NCBI RefSeq assembly: GCF_964020175.1
Contig: NZ_OZ026541.1
Coordinates: 992,001 to 1,056,000 of the forward strand
DNA: 64,000 nucleotides
Reading direction: 5' to 3'
Source: Candidatus Mesenet endosymbiont of Phosphuga atrata
GTDB lineage: Bacteria; Pseudomonadota; Alphaproteobacteria; Rickettsiales; Anaplasmataceae
Part shown: piece after piece, positions 55,700-64,000 of the stretch
Position numbering within the stretch: the stretch's first letter is position 1
Layout: the number at the start of each line of letters is the position of its first letter
Position numbers and translations under genes: made by a program
The notes under the pieces: model-generated
Told to the model about the DNA's origin: nothing
The model's database searches: none
Seen by the model: the letters and a program-made list of their open reading frames with translations, nothing else

Positions 55700-55780
55700 A
55701 ACTTATAAGAAGTAAAACGATAAGAAATTAACTATAAATTATATACTATATTTTTACTTTTAGCAACTTCTTTAGATGTT

Positions 55781-56400
55781 TTATTCTTCCTCTATAGACT
55801 CAGTTGAAACCAAACTGTGTTCAAAAGCAGTACCATAACTGAGCAACAATTGTATAATCTCTTTATTTTTTGAGCTATATCCAAAGCTGTCATTCTAAAT
55901 AAATATTTGCTTAGTAAGAATTCAACGATTCTTTTTTAATTACGGCAAGATGTAGAATCGTATTCTCCATGAGCATTAACATTAGCATTATTTTGTAATA
56001 GAATCTCTACAACGTTTTCACAATTATTTAAAACTGCAATGTGCAGTTAAATCTTTATCTATCGCATCAACATATCCACCACTTTTTATGAGAGTATTTC
56101 CCCAGCAGTCCTCATATCTGCACCATTTTTTATCAACAATTTCTTCATAGCCAGGTTTAATAGAATAGTGTAAAATATTTTTTTAGCACCATTAAGCAAA
56201 AGAATATTTAAATGGCTATTTTTACTAATAAAGCCATTTCTATCTCTCTTAATACCTTTTTTTACTAAAAATTCTTTTTCCAGTTATGTTTAGCAGCCAG
56301 ATGAAACAGTTTTAAACCAAATATACTGTTAACCAGAGGGTATAATTAATATATTTACCTTCTTTCTCGCAATAGCATTTATCAATCCCCATACTGACCT
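55781..56400 (-). pseudogene. Broken ankyrin-repeat protein gene
   Basis: Minus-strand pieces in shifting frames read as ankyrin repeats: FHLAAKHNWKKEFLVKKGI, LLIKNGADMRTAG, VEILLQNNANVNAHGEYDST, and the end LLLSYGTAFEHSLVSTE to a stop at 55781-55783. At least three stops or frameshifts interrupt it. Confidence 0.7.
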
Positions 56401-56544
56401 CTATAGAGCATTATACACTAAAACATGTACTCTTCAGGGTTAGGATAGTATTAATATTTAGCAAGAGAAATGTTTAAGAGCAATACTCTTTATACGAGAA
56501 ATTTAAAACACTTCTAGTGCTGGATTTAGTAAAAATCTATAACA

Positions 56545-57345
56545 TTTATGCTACCATTTGACAAAATTCTTCTATTATCCTTTACTAATCATCATCTGGG
56601 CTTCTTGCTTTAAGTCCTTGATATTTTTAGCAGTAGTATTTCAGCTGATGCAATTTTTAATTGAGATTGCATTCTTATATACTTATCTCCCATTACTTCA
56701 CCCAGCTAACAGCATCAAGGCTACTGCCGAACATAACATCCAGTAAAGGTTTAACCCAAGTGATCTTGCCCAATCTTTTTATATTTTATGGTTCTTTCTA
56801 ATGTACCTGTACCAATGGATAGAATAATCATTTGGAAATAGTCTCTTCCCACTAGCATAGCCACAGGCAGATTAGCAAAAGTACTCTATTTATTTTTTAA
56901 GATGTTTAGGGGTAAAGTGCTGCGGTTGTAGCTCTTAAAGCATCTTTTAACTTGATAAATCCTCTCGCTAGTTTTTAAAGAAGAAAGGACAGTTATATCG
57001 TAGCTAGGAGATTACTTAAAGTATTGCTTACTCACCAAAATACCCAATGTTCAAGATTTCTATGCGAACCATTAAACCAAGCAATTGCTTTTCTTAAAAG
57101 GAAGGATCTAAAGATATAAGACCCATACTTTTGATAAAAAATCTTGAGCAGAGTATTTAGTTGCTCATCTTTCTTGCATAACAACAATGCCACCAGTTGA
57201 AGTACCAGCAATTAAATCAAATATTTGAGCTATTGGCTTTCTTGTTCTCTTTTCTATTTCTGCAAGAACAGTAGCAGGGATAATACCTCTAATTCCTCCA
57301 CCGTCAACTGAGAGAATATACTTAATTCTTTAAACTCAGTTATAA
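56545..57345 (-). pseudogene. Broken patatin-like phospholipase gene
   Basis: The N-terminal part reads [17 protein letters not shown] with the oxyanion motif DGGGIRG near 57285-57304, then [20 protein letters not shown] and the nucleophile motif GTSTGG at about 57190-57206. Later frames give YSAQDFLSK, SYDITVLSSLKTSE and LLDVMFGSSLDAVS toward about 56700. Stops and frameshifts throughout. Patatins are a known cargo of phage WO, which fits the prophage remnant beside it. Confidence 0.75.
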
Positions 57346-57351
57346 GTGATT

Positions 57352-57581
57352 ATTAGGTCTGCAGCTTTTCATGGAATCCTTCAGCTCATCTACTTCTTCA
57401 GTGAGATTTATTACTCTTTCTTCAAGACGATAAACAGTTTCTACTAGCTGATTATTGTGTTCTATAAGTTGATCGTGAGAATGGACTTTCATATCAAAAA
57501 CCACCATATTGCTGCTACCGTTTGTATTATTAGAGTTACTATAACTCCTATAGGGAGCTTTTCTGTAGTTTGGTTTTTCAT
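57352..57581 (-). pseudogene. Small membrane/coiled-coil phage-like protein, frameshifted
   Basis: From the ATG at 57579-57581 the frame reads a charged start then a membrane helix (IGVIVTLIIQTVAAIWWF) and stops. The adjacent frame continues as a coiled coil (HDQLIEHNNQLVETVYRL, then ERVINLTEEVDELKD). Together they resemble one small anchored protein placed just before the patatin gene. Function unknown; interrupted by one frameshift. Confidence 0.55.
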
Positions 57582-57659
57582 ATTTTTTCCTATTTCAAGT
57601 TAGATGTGTTTAGTTATCTGATTCTAATCGGTATAGTATTAAGTTACTTTATGGCGAGA

Positions 57660-57857
57660 TTAAGAAAGTAAATCTATAATTTCTCTACTTGGATTATAGA
57701 TTACTTCTCCTTTGAAAACCTTAACTGGATAATGGTCAAGCTTGATTTCACCCTTTAAAAAAGTTTTCTCGACTTTATGGCTACTTTCCCAAACCTGTGC
57801 CCCAGGCAAGATGTATGTTTTATACTTAATGCTATTGCTCTGACTGGGTGAGATTTA
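57660..57857 (-). pseudogene. Unassigned remnant, about 65 codons
   Basis: An open minus-strand stretch without a start codon, ending at TAA 57660-57662. It reads YKTYILPGAQVWESSHK, then TFLKGEIKLDHYPVKVF and YNPSREIIDLLS. It looks like the C-terminal end of a former protein; I cannot name the family. Its position between patatin and the phage head genes suggests a phage origin. Confidence 0.4.
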
Positions 57858-58590
57858 TTGGTTCTTTTAACCTTACGTATATTATATACAAGATTTGGAG
57901 AAATTTTGTCCAAAAATCTTCATTTAATTTAGTTAAACTTCACTTTTTTGACTCACTTATTATGCTAAATATAATATATACTCTATTCTACTCTGAAGAA
58001 GTAATACCCAAGCTATGAGTTCTGGGAAAATGATTTCCGCTCACTACTTACTCAGTCGTTTTCAGAATCCAGAAGTACGTAAACTCTGGCTTGATTCTCT
58101 CACCGGTAAGCAATTAAGTTTAAGCATTGCTTTAACAGCAACTATTTGAAGATGAAATAAATCATAATGATATGTCAGTACAGCAAAAACGTAAAATAAT
58201 GGTTCTGATGCGCTATTTAACTATTATCTGATTAGTTATTTTGATCGTTGAGTCAGCTATTAGTGACATTGCAAGATTGGCTCTCACTCAAAAGCTTATG
58301 GAGCTGTATTTAATAAAGAATAATACTAAGTATGACAAAAGATCCTTATTGTTCTTATTATTTCAGACAATTTACTAAAATCTGTTTATCATTTTGATAA
58401 GGTGCAAAAAAGAGGCGCTACTGCCTTTACCTTACAGAAGGTACCAAGACAAATACTCCATTTAAAGATTTTATCTCGCAAGAAATCATAGAGCAAATTC
58501 TTAAGGAAGACGATGCGAGACGTAATGATAGTTTAAAAAATCAATTTACGTCTTAAAGCTGCAAAGGATTAGAGACAGTACCAGTGCCGA
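57858..58590 (+). other. Decayed prophage sequence, several short broken frames
   Basis: No intact gene. On the plus strand a frame from about 58015 reads MSSGKMISAHYLLSRF, then QNPEVRKLWLDSLTGKQLS, followed near 58168 by MSVQQKRKIMVLMRYL, and near 58432-58530 by TPFKDFISQEIIEQILKEDD. All are broken by stops. They lie directly upstream of the phage-type methylase and are probably its former upstream genes. Confidence 0.4.
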
Positions 58591-59520
58591 TAATTTAAAT
58601 GATGCTCAAACTAAAGTCTTCTTACTAATCAATCAGCTAATTGGGCTAAATGGGATAATGATCTTTTAGATTAAAGATTTAGAAGATTTAAACTTTGATC
58701 TTAAACTCACTGGTTTTGAATTAGATAAAGTACAAAAGTTCTTTACTGATGAAGGCAATGAGGAGGATTTTTTCTCATTTAACTGATAATGAAGATAAAC
58801 CAGTAGTAACAAAACCAGGAGATTTGTGGATACTTGGTGTATTTACTGTGGTGATAGTAGACTAGATAGTTCTTTTAAAGCTGTTTTAGATGAGCAAATG
58901 GCAGATTCTGTGATCCTCCATATAATGTTGCTTATGGTAATAGCCAAGAAAGAGATGACAAGAAAATATTAAACGATGATCAAGGTGAAAAATTTGAATT
59001 GTTTCTCTATGACATTTGTTCCCACATTTTAGCCTATACCAAAGGGGCAACTTGTATCTGTACAGCATCAGCCGAGCTTAGAGCCCTGCAGAAGGCATTT
59101 AAAGAAGCAGGAGGGCATTGGTCAACATTTATCATTTGGGCTAAGAATCACTTTACACTCGGGAGAGCTGATTATCAACGTCAGTATGAAGCAATACTCT
59201 ATGGTTGGAAGGAAGGTAATGAACGTAAGTGGTATGCAGTCAAAGTGATCTATGATAAACCTACCTGTAATACACTACATCCAACCATGAAGCCTTTAGA
59301 GCTAATAGAAAAGGCAATAATAAACAGTAGCAATCCAGGAGATTTGATCCCTTCGCTGGCTCTACTTATTGCTTGTGAGCGTAGAGAAAGAATGTATTGA
59401 GCTTTATGTTGATATAACGATTAAACGTTGGCAGATGTATGTTGGCAGGGAAGCAATATTGGCAGCTAGTGGTAACTGCAAATTCAAGAACAAATCCTAG
59501 GAAAAGCAAGAAAATAATAA
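58591..59520 (+). pseudogene. Broken phage-type ParB/DNA methylase gene (phage WO-like)
   Basis: Frames assembled across stops give a ParB-like N-terminal end (DLEDLNFDLKLTGFELDKVQ), a linker (EDKPVVTKPGDLW, then YCGDSR), the methylase region PPYNVAYGNSQERDD, and the 59000-59400 frame with ILAYTKGATCICTASAELRA, GGHWSTFIIWAKNHFTLGRA and HPTMKPLELIEKAI. The catalytic motif before PYNVAYG (normally DPPY) spans a frameshift. This gene class is typical of phage WO head-end modules. The 133-codon open segment 58999-59400 is its C-terminal portion. Confidence 0.8.
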
Positions 59521-59911
59521 AAGGGGGGAAATCAGACTGAATGGGCAAAAGAGCAAGGGTTTTCTAAGTCTGTTATTTAATGAAATCGTTGAGCTTAAAG
59601 ATGGTATCTGAGCAAGCAGATGCTGCACTTATTACCATTCGTGATCCCAGTCAACCACAAAGAAGAAAAGGTATTAACGGTAATGAAAGAGGCAATAGTG
59701 ATCTTGCCACCATAAACTCGCATTAAGAACGAAATACCTGGAAGCTAAAGCTGAAATTTTGTTTCGATAGATGAAACTGCAGCTTTTAATACAGCAAAGA
59801 AATTTAACATTCCCGATATGCACTTTTAGCTTCTACTCGATAGTAGTGAGAACAGACGCTAACTGAAGAAATTAAGACAGCACTTGAAACATTATCACAA
59901 GGGGGATTGGA
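59521..59911 (+). pseudogene. Broken small terminase subunit-like gene (Nu1-type)
   Basis: Broken frames read EQADAALITIRDPSQPQRRKG, then RTKYLEAKAEI, IDETAAFNTAKKFNIP and the end LTEEIKTALETLSQGGLE. Position just ahead of the ankyrin gene and the large terminase, together with the LTEEI-LE tail, suggests the small terminase subunit that recognises phage DNA. The last codons overlap the GTG start of the ankyrin gene in GAGTGAG. Assignment is tentative. Confidence 0.45.
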
Positions 59912-61519
59912 GTGAGTGGCTTTACATCTACAAACACTTTACCTGCTTTATTTATAGCTGAAGAACCAATGATCAAACAAAATCTCCATTTAGAAATAAT
60001 CAGATGCTTTATTAGCAATGCAGAAGTAGATGTTAATACTCAAGGAATAAATGGCAAAACTGCTCTTCATTATGCTATAGAATCTGATGATTTAGCTTTA
60101 GTAGATCTCTTATTTAACAAGAAAAACGTTAATCCTTTCATTAAAGATGATGCAGGTAAAGCTCCGCTTGATTATGCCCAAGGAAAAAACAAAACAAGGG
60201 TACTACAAGCTTTAATTAATAACAAATATGGACCTGATGGAGATAGCCTACTTCATTTAGCAGCAGCAATTGGTGAAGTTAAAGCAGTAAGATATTTAAT
60301 TGAAAAAGGGGTAGATGTTAACTTACGCAATGCTGCGCACCATACTTCCTTACACTTAGCCGCAGGAGCAGGACATAAAAATATTGTTGAAATCTTAGTA
60401 AGAGAAGGGAGAGCAGAAATCGATGTTTTTGATGCAAGAAATCAAACTCCTTTACATTACGCTGTAAATAATAAGAGACTAAGAACAGTAGAGCTGTTAA
60501 TTAAGCTTAAGGCCAATGTCAACGCAATCAGTGTTGGTCAAAGTTCCACAGGATTATCACCACTTCATATTGCAGTAAGTAATAGCAGTTACGATGAAAG
60601 AGATCTCTGCCTTGATGTAGTTAAGTGTTTAATCAGTACTCCTGAGTGTAGAGTTAATCCGCAAGATCATGAGAACCAAACTCCTTTGCACTATGCTGTA
60701 GATGGTGATGGGTTAAATACTACAGATGTTCTCCTTACCAGAAAAGATATAGACCCACTGATGAAAGATGATAATGGTAAGACTCCATTTGAATATGCGG
60801 TTGAGGAAAATAAGCAGGAGATAGTAAAGGTCTTAAGAGAAAACAGATACGGAATTGATAATAACCATCTATTACATTTAGCGGCGCAAAAAGGATACAC
60901 TGAAATTATCGATATTCTGATAAGAACTGGGAAAGATATTAATGTTTTAAATAATAAAAGCCAATCACCAATATATTTTGCCGCAGAGCAAGGACATTTA
61001 AATGCGGTAGAGTTACTACTTAAAAAAGGAGCAAGTCCTGCAGTTGCCCTTCACTGTGCAATTAGAACAAATAACTTAGAGTTACTTAAGGTCTTACTGA
61101 TCAGAAAAGATGTAGATCTATTTGGCAGGGATAATGAAGGCAAAACTCCTATAGATTATGCGAAAGAAAATCTTGTGATGTTTCACATGCTTAATAAATG
61201 TGCAGAAGTAATAGAAAAGAGAAATAGTCATAATAAAAAGGTTAAGCTCTGTACAGTTCTTACTCTTGCAGTTATAGGTTCAGTAACAGTGGTTCTTACT
61301 ATAGCAGTAGGAATGTATACCACCATAGCTGGAGTATTCACAACAGTTGCTATAGTTGTTTTGAGTCAACTTGTGCAAAGATCAATTGATAGTAACTGTC
61401 AGCAAGGGGTTTTAAAAGCGCTGGCAGAAGCAGAGACCAATAAAGAACCTGCTACTTTAATTGATTATGATGAGCGAGAAAATCCATGGCAATCAAATAA
61501 TTTGGTGCTAATGCAATAG
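59912..61519 (+). CDS. Ankyrin-repeat protein with two C-terminal membrane helices (phage-borne)
   Basis: A 535-residue protein with about eleven ankyrin repeats over residues 20-430 (for example GKTALHYAIESDDLALVDLL, DSLLHLAAAIGEVKAVRYLI, TSLHLAAGAGHKNIVEILV, QTPLHYAVNNKRLRTVELLI). It ends in two hydrophobic helices near 445-490, then a polar tail. The GTG start at 59912 follows a GGGGG/GGAG site and overlaps the end of the small terminase remnant. The frame is intact while both flanking phage genes are destroyed. Ankyrin proteins in Wolbachia are candidate host-interaction factors; the membrane helices suggest a membrane-anchored repeat domain. Role unknown. Confidence 0.85.
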   Translation: MSGFTSTNTLPALFIAEEPMIKQNLHLEIIRCFISNAEVDVNTQGINGKTALHYAIESDDLALVDLLFNKKNVNPFIKDDAGKAPLDYAQGKNKTRVLQALINNKYGPDGDSLLHLAAAIGEVKAVRYLIEKGVDVNLRNAAHHTSLHLAAGAGHKNIVEILVREGRAEIDVFDARNQTPLHYAVNNKRLRTVELLIKLKANVNAISVGQSSTGLSPLHIAVSNSSYDERDLCLDVVKCLISTPECRVNPQDHENQTPLHYAVDGDGLNTTDVLLTRKDIDPLMKDDNGKTPFEYAVEENKQEIVKVLRENRYGIDNNHLLHLAAQKGYTEIIDILIRTGKDINVLNNKSQSPIYFAAEQGHLNAVELLLKKGASPAVALHCAIRTNNLELLKVLLIRKDVDLFGRDNEGKTPIDYAKENLVMFHMLNKCAEVIEKRNSHNKKVKLCTVLTLAVIGSVTVVLTIAVGMYTTIAGVFTTVAIVVLSQLVQRSIDSNCQQGVLKALAEAETNKEPATLIDYDERENPWQSNNLVLMQ

Positions 61520-61534
61520 CAGTAGTTTTTATGC

Positions 61535-63175
61535 CGGACTAAAACCCGATCCACTGCTTAAGGTATCACAGTGGGCAAATGAATATTTCACAAACGGCAT
61601 CATCAGAACCAGGGAAATGGCGAACAGCAAGAACTCCTTATTTAAAAGAGATCATCTCTCTCCTTCATCTGCCGTTGAGAATTTATGAAGGGAGCACAAA
61701 TTGGGGGAACAGAAGCTGGGAATAACTGGATCGGCTATATCATCGATCAAACTCCAGGGCCAATGCTAGTAGTACAACCAACTGTGGAGATGGGAAAGCG
61801 TTGGTCTAAAGGAAGATTTGCTCCCCTGATTGAAATGTTTAAAGAGTAAGGTTAAAGATCCAAGAGCAAGAGATTCAGGTAATACAGTACAGAGTAAAGA
61901 GTTCCCAGGAGGCATGGTAGTGATAACTGGAGCTAACAGTAGCGTTGGCTTAAGATCTATGCCAGTTAAATACTTATTCTTAGATGAGATTGATCAGGCG
62001 ATTCTGGGGGTGAGGGTGATCCAGTACTTTTAAGCATTGCGCGTACTAACACTTTTACGAGGAGAAAGATCTTTTTAGTGTCAACACTAACAGTGCATGG
62101 GATTAGCAGGATCGAAAAAGAGTTTGAAGCTTCTGATAAGCGTTATTTCTTCGTTCCTTGCCCACATTGTAATTATTATCAAATCTTAAAATGGTCGCAA
62201 ATTAAATGGGAAGACAAGGAGCCAGCTTCAGCACATTATGTTTGTAGTGAATGTAGTGGTAAAATAGAAAATCATCAAAAAACAGAAATGTTAAGTCAAG
62301 GAGAATGGCGAGGCACAAACATTACAGCAAATAACAAAACAGTAGGCTCTCGAGTCTATATAGCCCGGTTGGTTGGTATAGTTGGAGTCAAGCAGTAGAA
62401 GACTTTCTCCATAGTAAAGATAATGAACAATTGCTAAAAGTATGGATAAATACCACCCTCGGAGAAACCTGGGTTGATCGTGGAGGAGTACCAGATTGGA
62501 AGCATCTTTTTCAGCGTCGAGAAGATTATTTGATTGGTACAGTACCTCAAGGTGAAGTAGTCTTAACTGCTGGGGTTGATGTGCAGAAGGACAGAATAGA
62601 GGTAGAAGTTGTTGCTTGGGGTAGAAATAGAGAAAGTTGGTCGATTGATTATCAAGTGTTTGAAGGCGATCCTGGACGTGGTGCTGTGTGGAACAAGTTA
62701 TCAGAACTACTTGGTAACCATTTTTTAGGTAACGATGGTTTGGAATACATAATCAGTATGATGGCAGTAGATGCGGGATATGCAACACAAGAAGTTTATA
62801 ATTGGATCAGAAGTCATCAAGGATGTGGAAGAGTAATGGCAGTTAAAGGAGTAAATAAAGCTCTATTAGTAATCCAAGTAAAGTTTGTGGCTGGACAAAA
62901 ATTGTGTCAAACTCTGGCCCATAGAATACTCAAATCCGAGCTCTTCCAATTACTTAAACTTCTGGAAAATGAAGAAGGATTTCCCCCTGGACACTGTCAC
63001 TTCCCTCAGCTGAATATTTTAAACAACTAACAGCTAATTACTAAAGTAGTTAAATAAACAAGAATGGCAAGAGAGCGTAATTTGATTGTCGAGTTTATGC
63101 AAATCCATTACCATGGGGCTGGACAGAAAATAAATGGAGTAGTTTAGTGGGTTAAGAATCAAAAGAAATCAGCAA
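61535..63175 (+). pseudogene. Broken large terminase subunit (GpA-like) of phage WO type
   Basis: Reassembled frames read as a lambda-GpA-like terminase: WRTARTPYLKEIISLLHPL, the ATP-site-like MKGAQIGGTEAGNNWIGY, PMLVVQPTVEMGKRWSKG, KYLFLDEIDQA, FFVPCPHCNYYQILKW with a Cys pair and CSECSG, and the nuclease end VLTAGVDVQKDRIEVEVVAWG followed by MMAVDAGYATQEVYNW. At least five frameshifts or stops inactivate it. The open segments 61830-62033, 62078-62398 and 62431-63030 are its pieces. Confidence 0.88.
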
Positions 63176-63198
63176 ACCAAGTAAGTGGATAGAGCCAA

Positions 63199-63444
63199 AT
63201 GTACAATAGTGAGTATCTAGTTCAAGTTGAACGAGCCATACAAAAGCTACAAAATGGTGAAAGAGTAGTGTCAATTGCTTATGGTGACCATGTGGTGAGA
63301 TATGCAGAAGTTCAGATAAATGATCTACTAAATTTAAGACAACGTATCAAAGCTGAGCTTAAGGTTGCTGGGAAAAGAAGGATTGTTTTTTCTACTGGTA
63401 ATGTGAAGTTTATTGAAAAGTTAAAAGAAATGTTATATAATTAA
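63199..63444 (+). CDS. Phage gpW-like head-joining protein
   Basis: An 81-residue protein resembling lambda gpW: an N-terminal helix YLVQVERAIQKLQNGERVV, a beta hairpin SIAYGDHVVRYAEVQ and a C-terminal helix INDLLNLRQRIKAEL. gpW closes the head before the tail joins and normally sits between the large terminase and portal genes, as here. The last ~15 residues (NVKFIEKLKEMLYN) are unlike gpW and may follow a recent indel. The portal gene is not present in the expected next position; the toxin-antitoxin pair is. Confidence 0.65.
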   Translation: MYNSEYLVQVERAIQKLQNGERVVSIAYGDHVVRYAEVQINDLLNLRQRIKAELKVAGKRRIVFSTGNVKFIEKLKEMLYN

Positions 63445-63468
63445 TGTAAATTTTCTTGGTTAAATGTT

Positions 63469-63702
63469 ATGGTGCAAGGTCAAAAAAAGCTCAATATCAA
63501 TGTAAGTTTTGACAATGAATTGGCTCAATATCTTACAGATATGGCAGAGATGCAAAATAAGACTATACAAGAAGTTTTAGTGGATTTCGTGGAAGAAGGG
63601 TTTGAAGCAGATGAAGGAGAAATAGCATTAGTTAAACTTTCTCTAGAACGTGATACTTCAGGTGCAAAAAGAGTCAAATACGAAGATGTTAAGTGGAGAT
63701 AA
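63469..63702 (+). CDS. RelB-type antitoxin
   Basis: A 77-residue protein with a ribbon-helix-helix-like N-terminus (KKLNINVSFDNELAQYLTDMAEMQNKTIQEVLVDFVEEG) and a flexible acidic C-terminal tail (LERDTSGAKRVKYEDVKW) that would wrap the toxin. It overlaps the toxin start by 10 bases, the usual translational coupling of toxin-antitoxin pairs. It would neutralise the RelE-like product and repress the pair's promoter; that is known for the family, not shown here. Confidence 0.8.
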   Translation: MVQGQKKLNINVSFDNELAQYLTDMAEMQNKTIQEVLVDFVEEGFEADEGEIALVKLSLERDTSGAKRVKYEDVKWR

Positions 63703-63977
63703 AGCCTTACGATATTGATTTTTTAGAAGATGTTATTGAGAGAGATCTTGCAGCACTTCCAGTAACAATAGAATCAAGAATAAGTAAAGCTATACAAACA
63801 CGTCTTAGAGTTAACCCTGATAAGTTAGGAAAGCCATTGTCTTATAAGTTAAAAGGGTATTTTAGTTTGCGTATTGGTGACTACCGTATAATTTATCGTA
63901 TAGAAGTTCCAGAGCATAAAGTACTTATAACTGCAATAGGGCATAGGAAAGAAATTTACAAACGTATTCAAAAATAA
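63693..63977 (+). CDS. RelE-type mRNA interferase toxin
   Basis: A 94-residue protein of the RelE/ParE fold starting at GTG 63693. It has IESRISKAIQTRLRVNPDKLGKPLSYKLKGYF and then the core beta sheet SLRIGDYRIIYRIEVPEHKVLITAIGHRKEIYKRI. The Arg of RIGDYRIIYR and the C-terminal Arg-Lys match residues used by RelE toxins to cut mRNA in the ribosome. The frame is intact. RelBE pairs are known passengers of some phage WO genomes. Confidence 0.85.
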   Translation: MEIKPYDIDFLEDVIERDLAALPVTIESRISKAIQTRLRVNPDKLGKPLSYKLKGYFSLRIGDYRIIYRIEVPEHKVLITAIGHRKEIYKRIQK

Positions 63978-64000
63978 ATAGTAGTATTTGTATGTGTAGT

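Noticed and set aside
58886-59068. Minus-strand frame opposite the methylase relic
   Set aside because: It is a shadow of the decayed plus-strand gene with no coherent motif.

Overview
The window looks like a chromosomal segment of a Wolbachia (Rickettsiales, Anaplasmataceae) genome. The reasons are: strong A+T richness; rpoB and rpoC fused into one 2,763-codon frame (a known Wolbachia hallmark); ankyrin-repeat proteins; a lone VirB8-like type IV secretion gene; dispersed housekeeping operons; many decayed insertion sequences; and a prophage remnant whose order (ParB/DNA methylase, small terminase, ankyrin protein, large terminase, gpW) matches the head end of phage WO. I cannot assign strain or supergroup by eye.

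Bases 1-4,000: dapE (cut by the left edge), an EndoU-like secreted protein gene facing a broken EndoU-like relative, a duplicated copy of the dapE upstream region between them, an IHF-alpha gene, and a membrane-anchored coiled-coil protein with 14-residue repeats. Bases 4,000-12,200: a glutamine-synthetase homologue that appears catalytically dead, hemC, mdh, an unknown protein, a ferredoxin-NADP reductase, a second-type virB8, rsmD and rpoH. Bases 12,500-20,900: the plus-strand run hflK-hflC-degP-rnc-ctaG (membrane protease control, periplasmic protease, RNase III, cytochrome oxidase copper assembly), then bolA and pdhB, a small membrane protein, pdhC and an isolated nuoC.

Bases 21,000-34,200 (minus strand) hold the transcription/translation cluster in the order tRNA-Tyr, tRNA-Gly, tuf, tRNA-Trp, secE, nusG, rplK, rplA, rplJ, rplL, rpoBC. 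The nusG product carries an N-terminal ankyrin-like extension of about 160 residues. Bases 34,300-38,850: rlmB, cmk, rpsA, an IHF-beta-like gene frameshifted in a run of nine A, nadK and rpmE. Bases 38,960-42,705: one large repeat protein with a single HEFMH zinc-protease motif, split near its 3' end by a frameshift. Bases 42,870-51,630: comM, then tig-clpP-clpX-lon-zapE, a protein-quality-control cluster.

From about 51,640 the character changes to accessory, decaying DNA. There are abutting remnants of IS200/IS605, IS256 and IS110 elements, then a complete but dead IS256 copy with perfect 27-bp terminal inverted repeats. An intact PD-(D/E)XK (Rpn-type) gene follows, then minus-strand remnants of ankyrin, patatin and phage-like genes, and finally the plus-strand phage WO-like head module. 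In that prophage the methylase and both terminase genes are wrecked. The ankyrin protein (59,912-61,519), the gpW-like gene and a RelBE-type toxin-antitoxin pair (63,469-63,977) remain open, which suggests selective retention.
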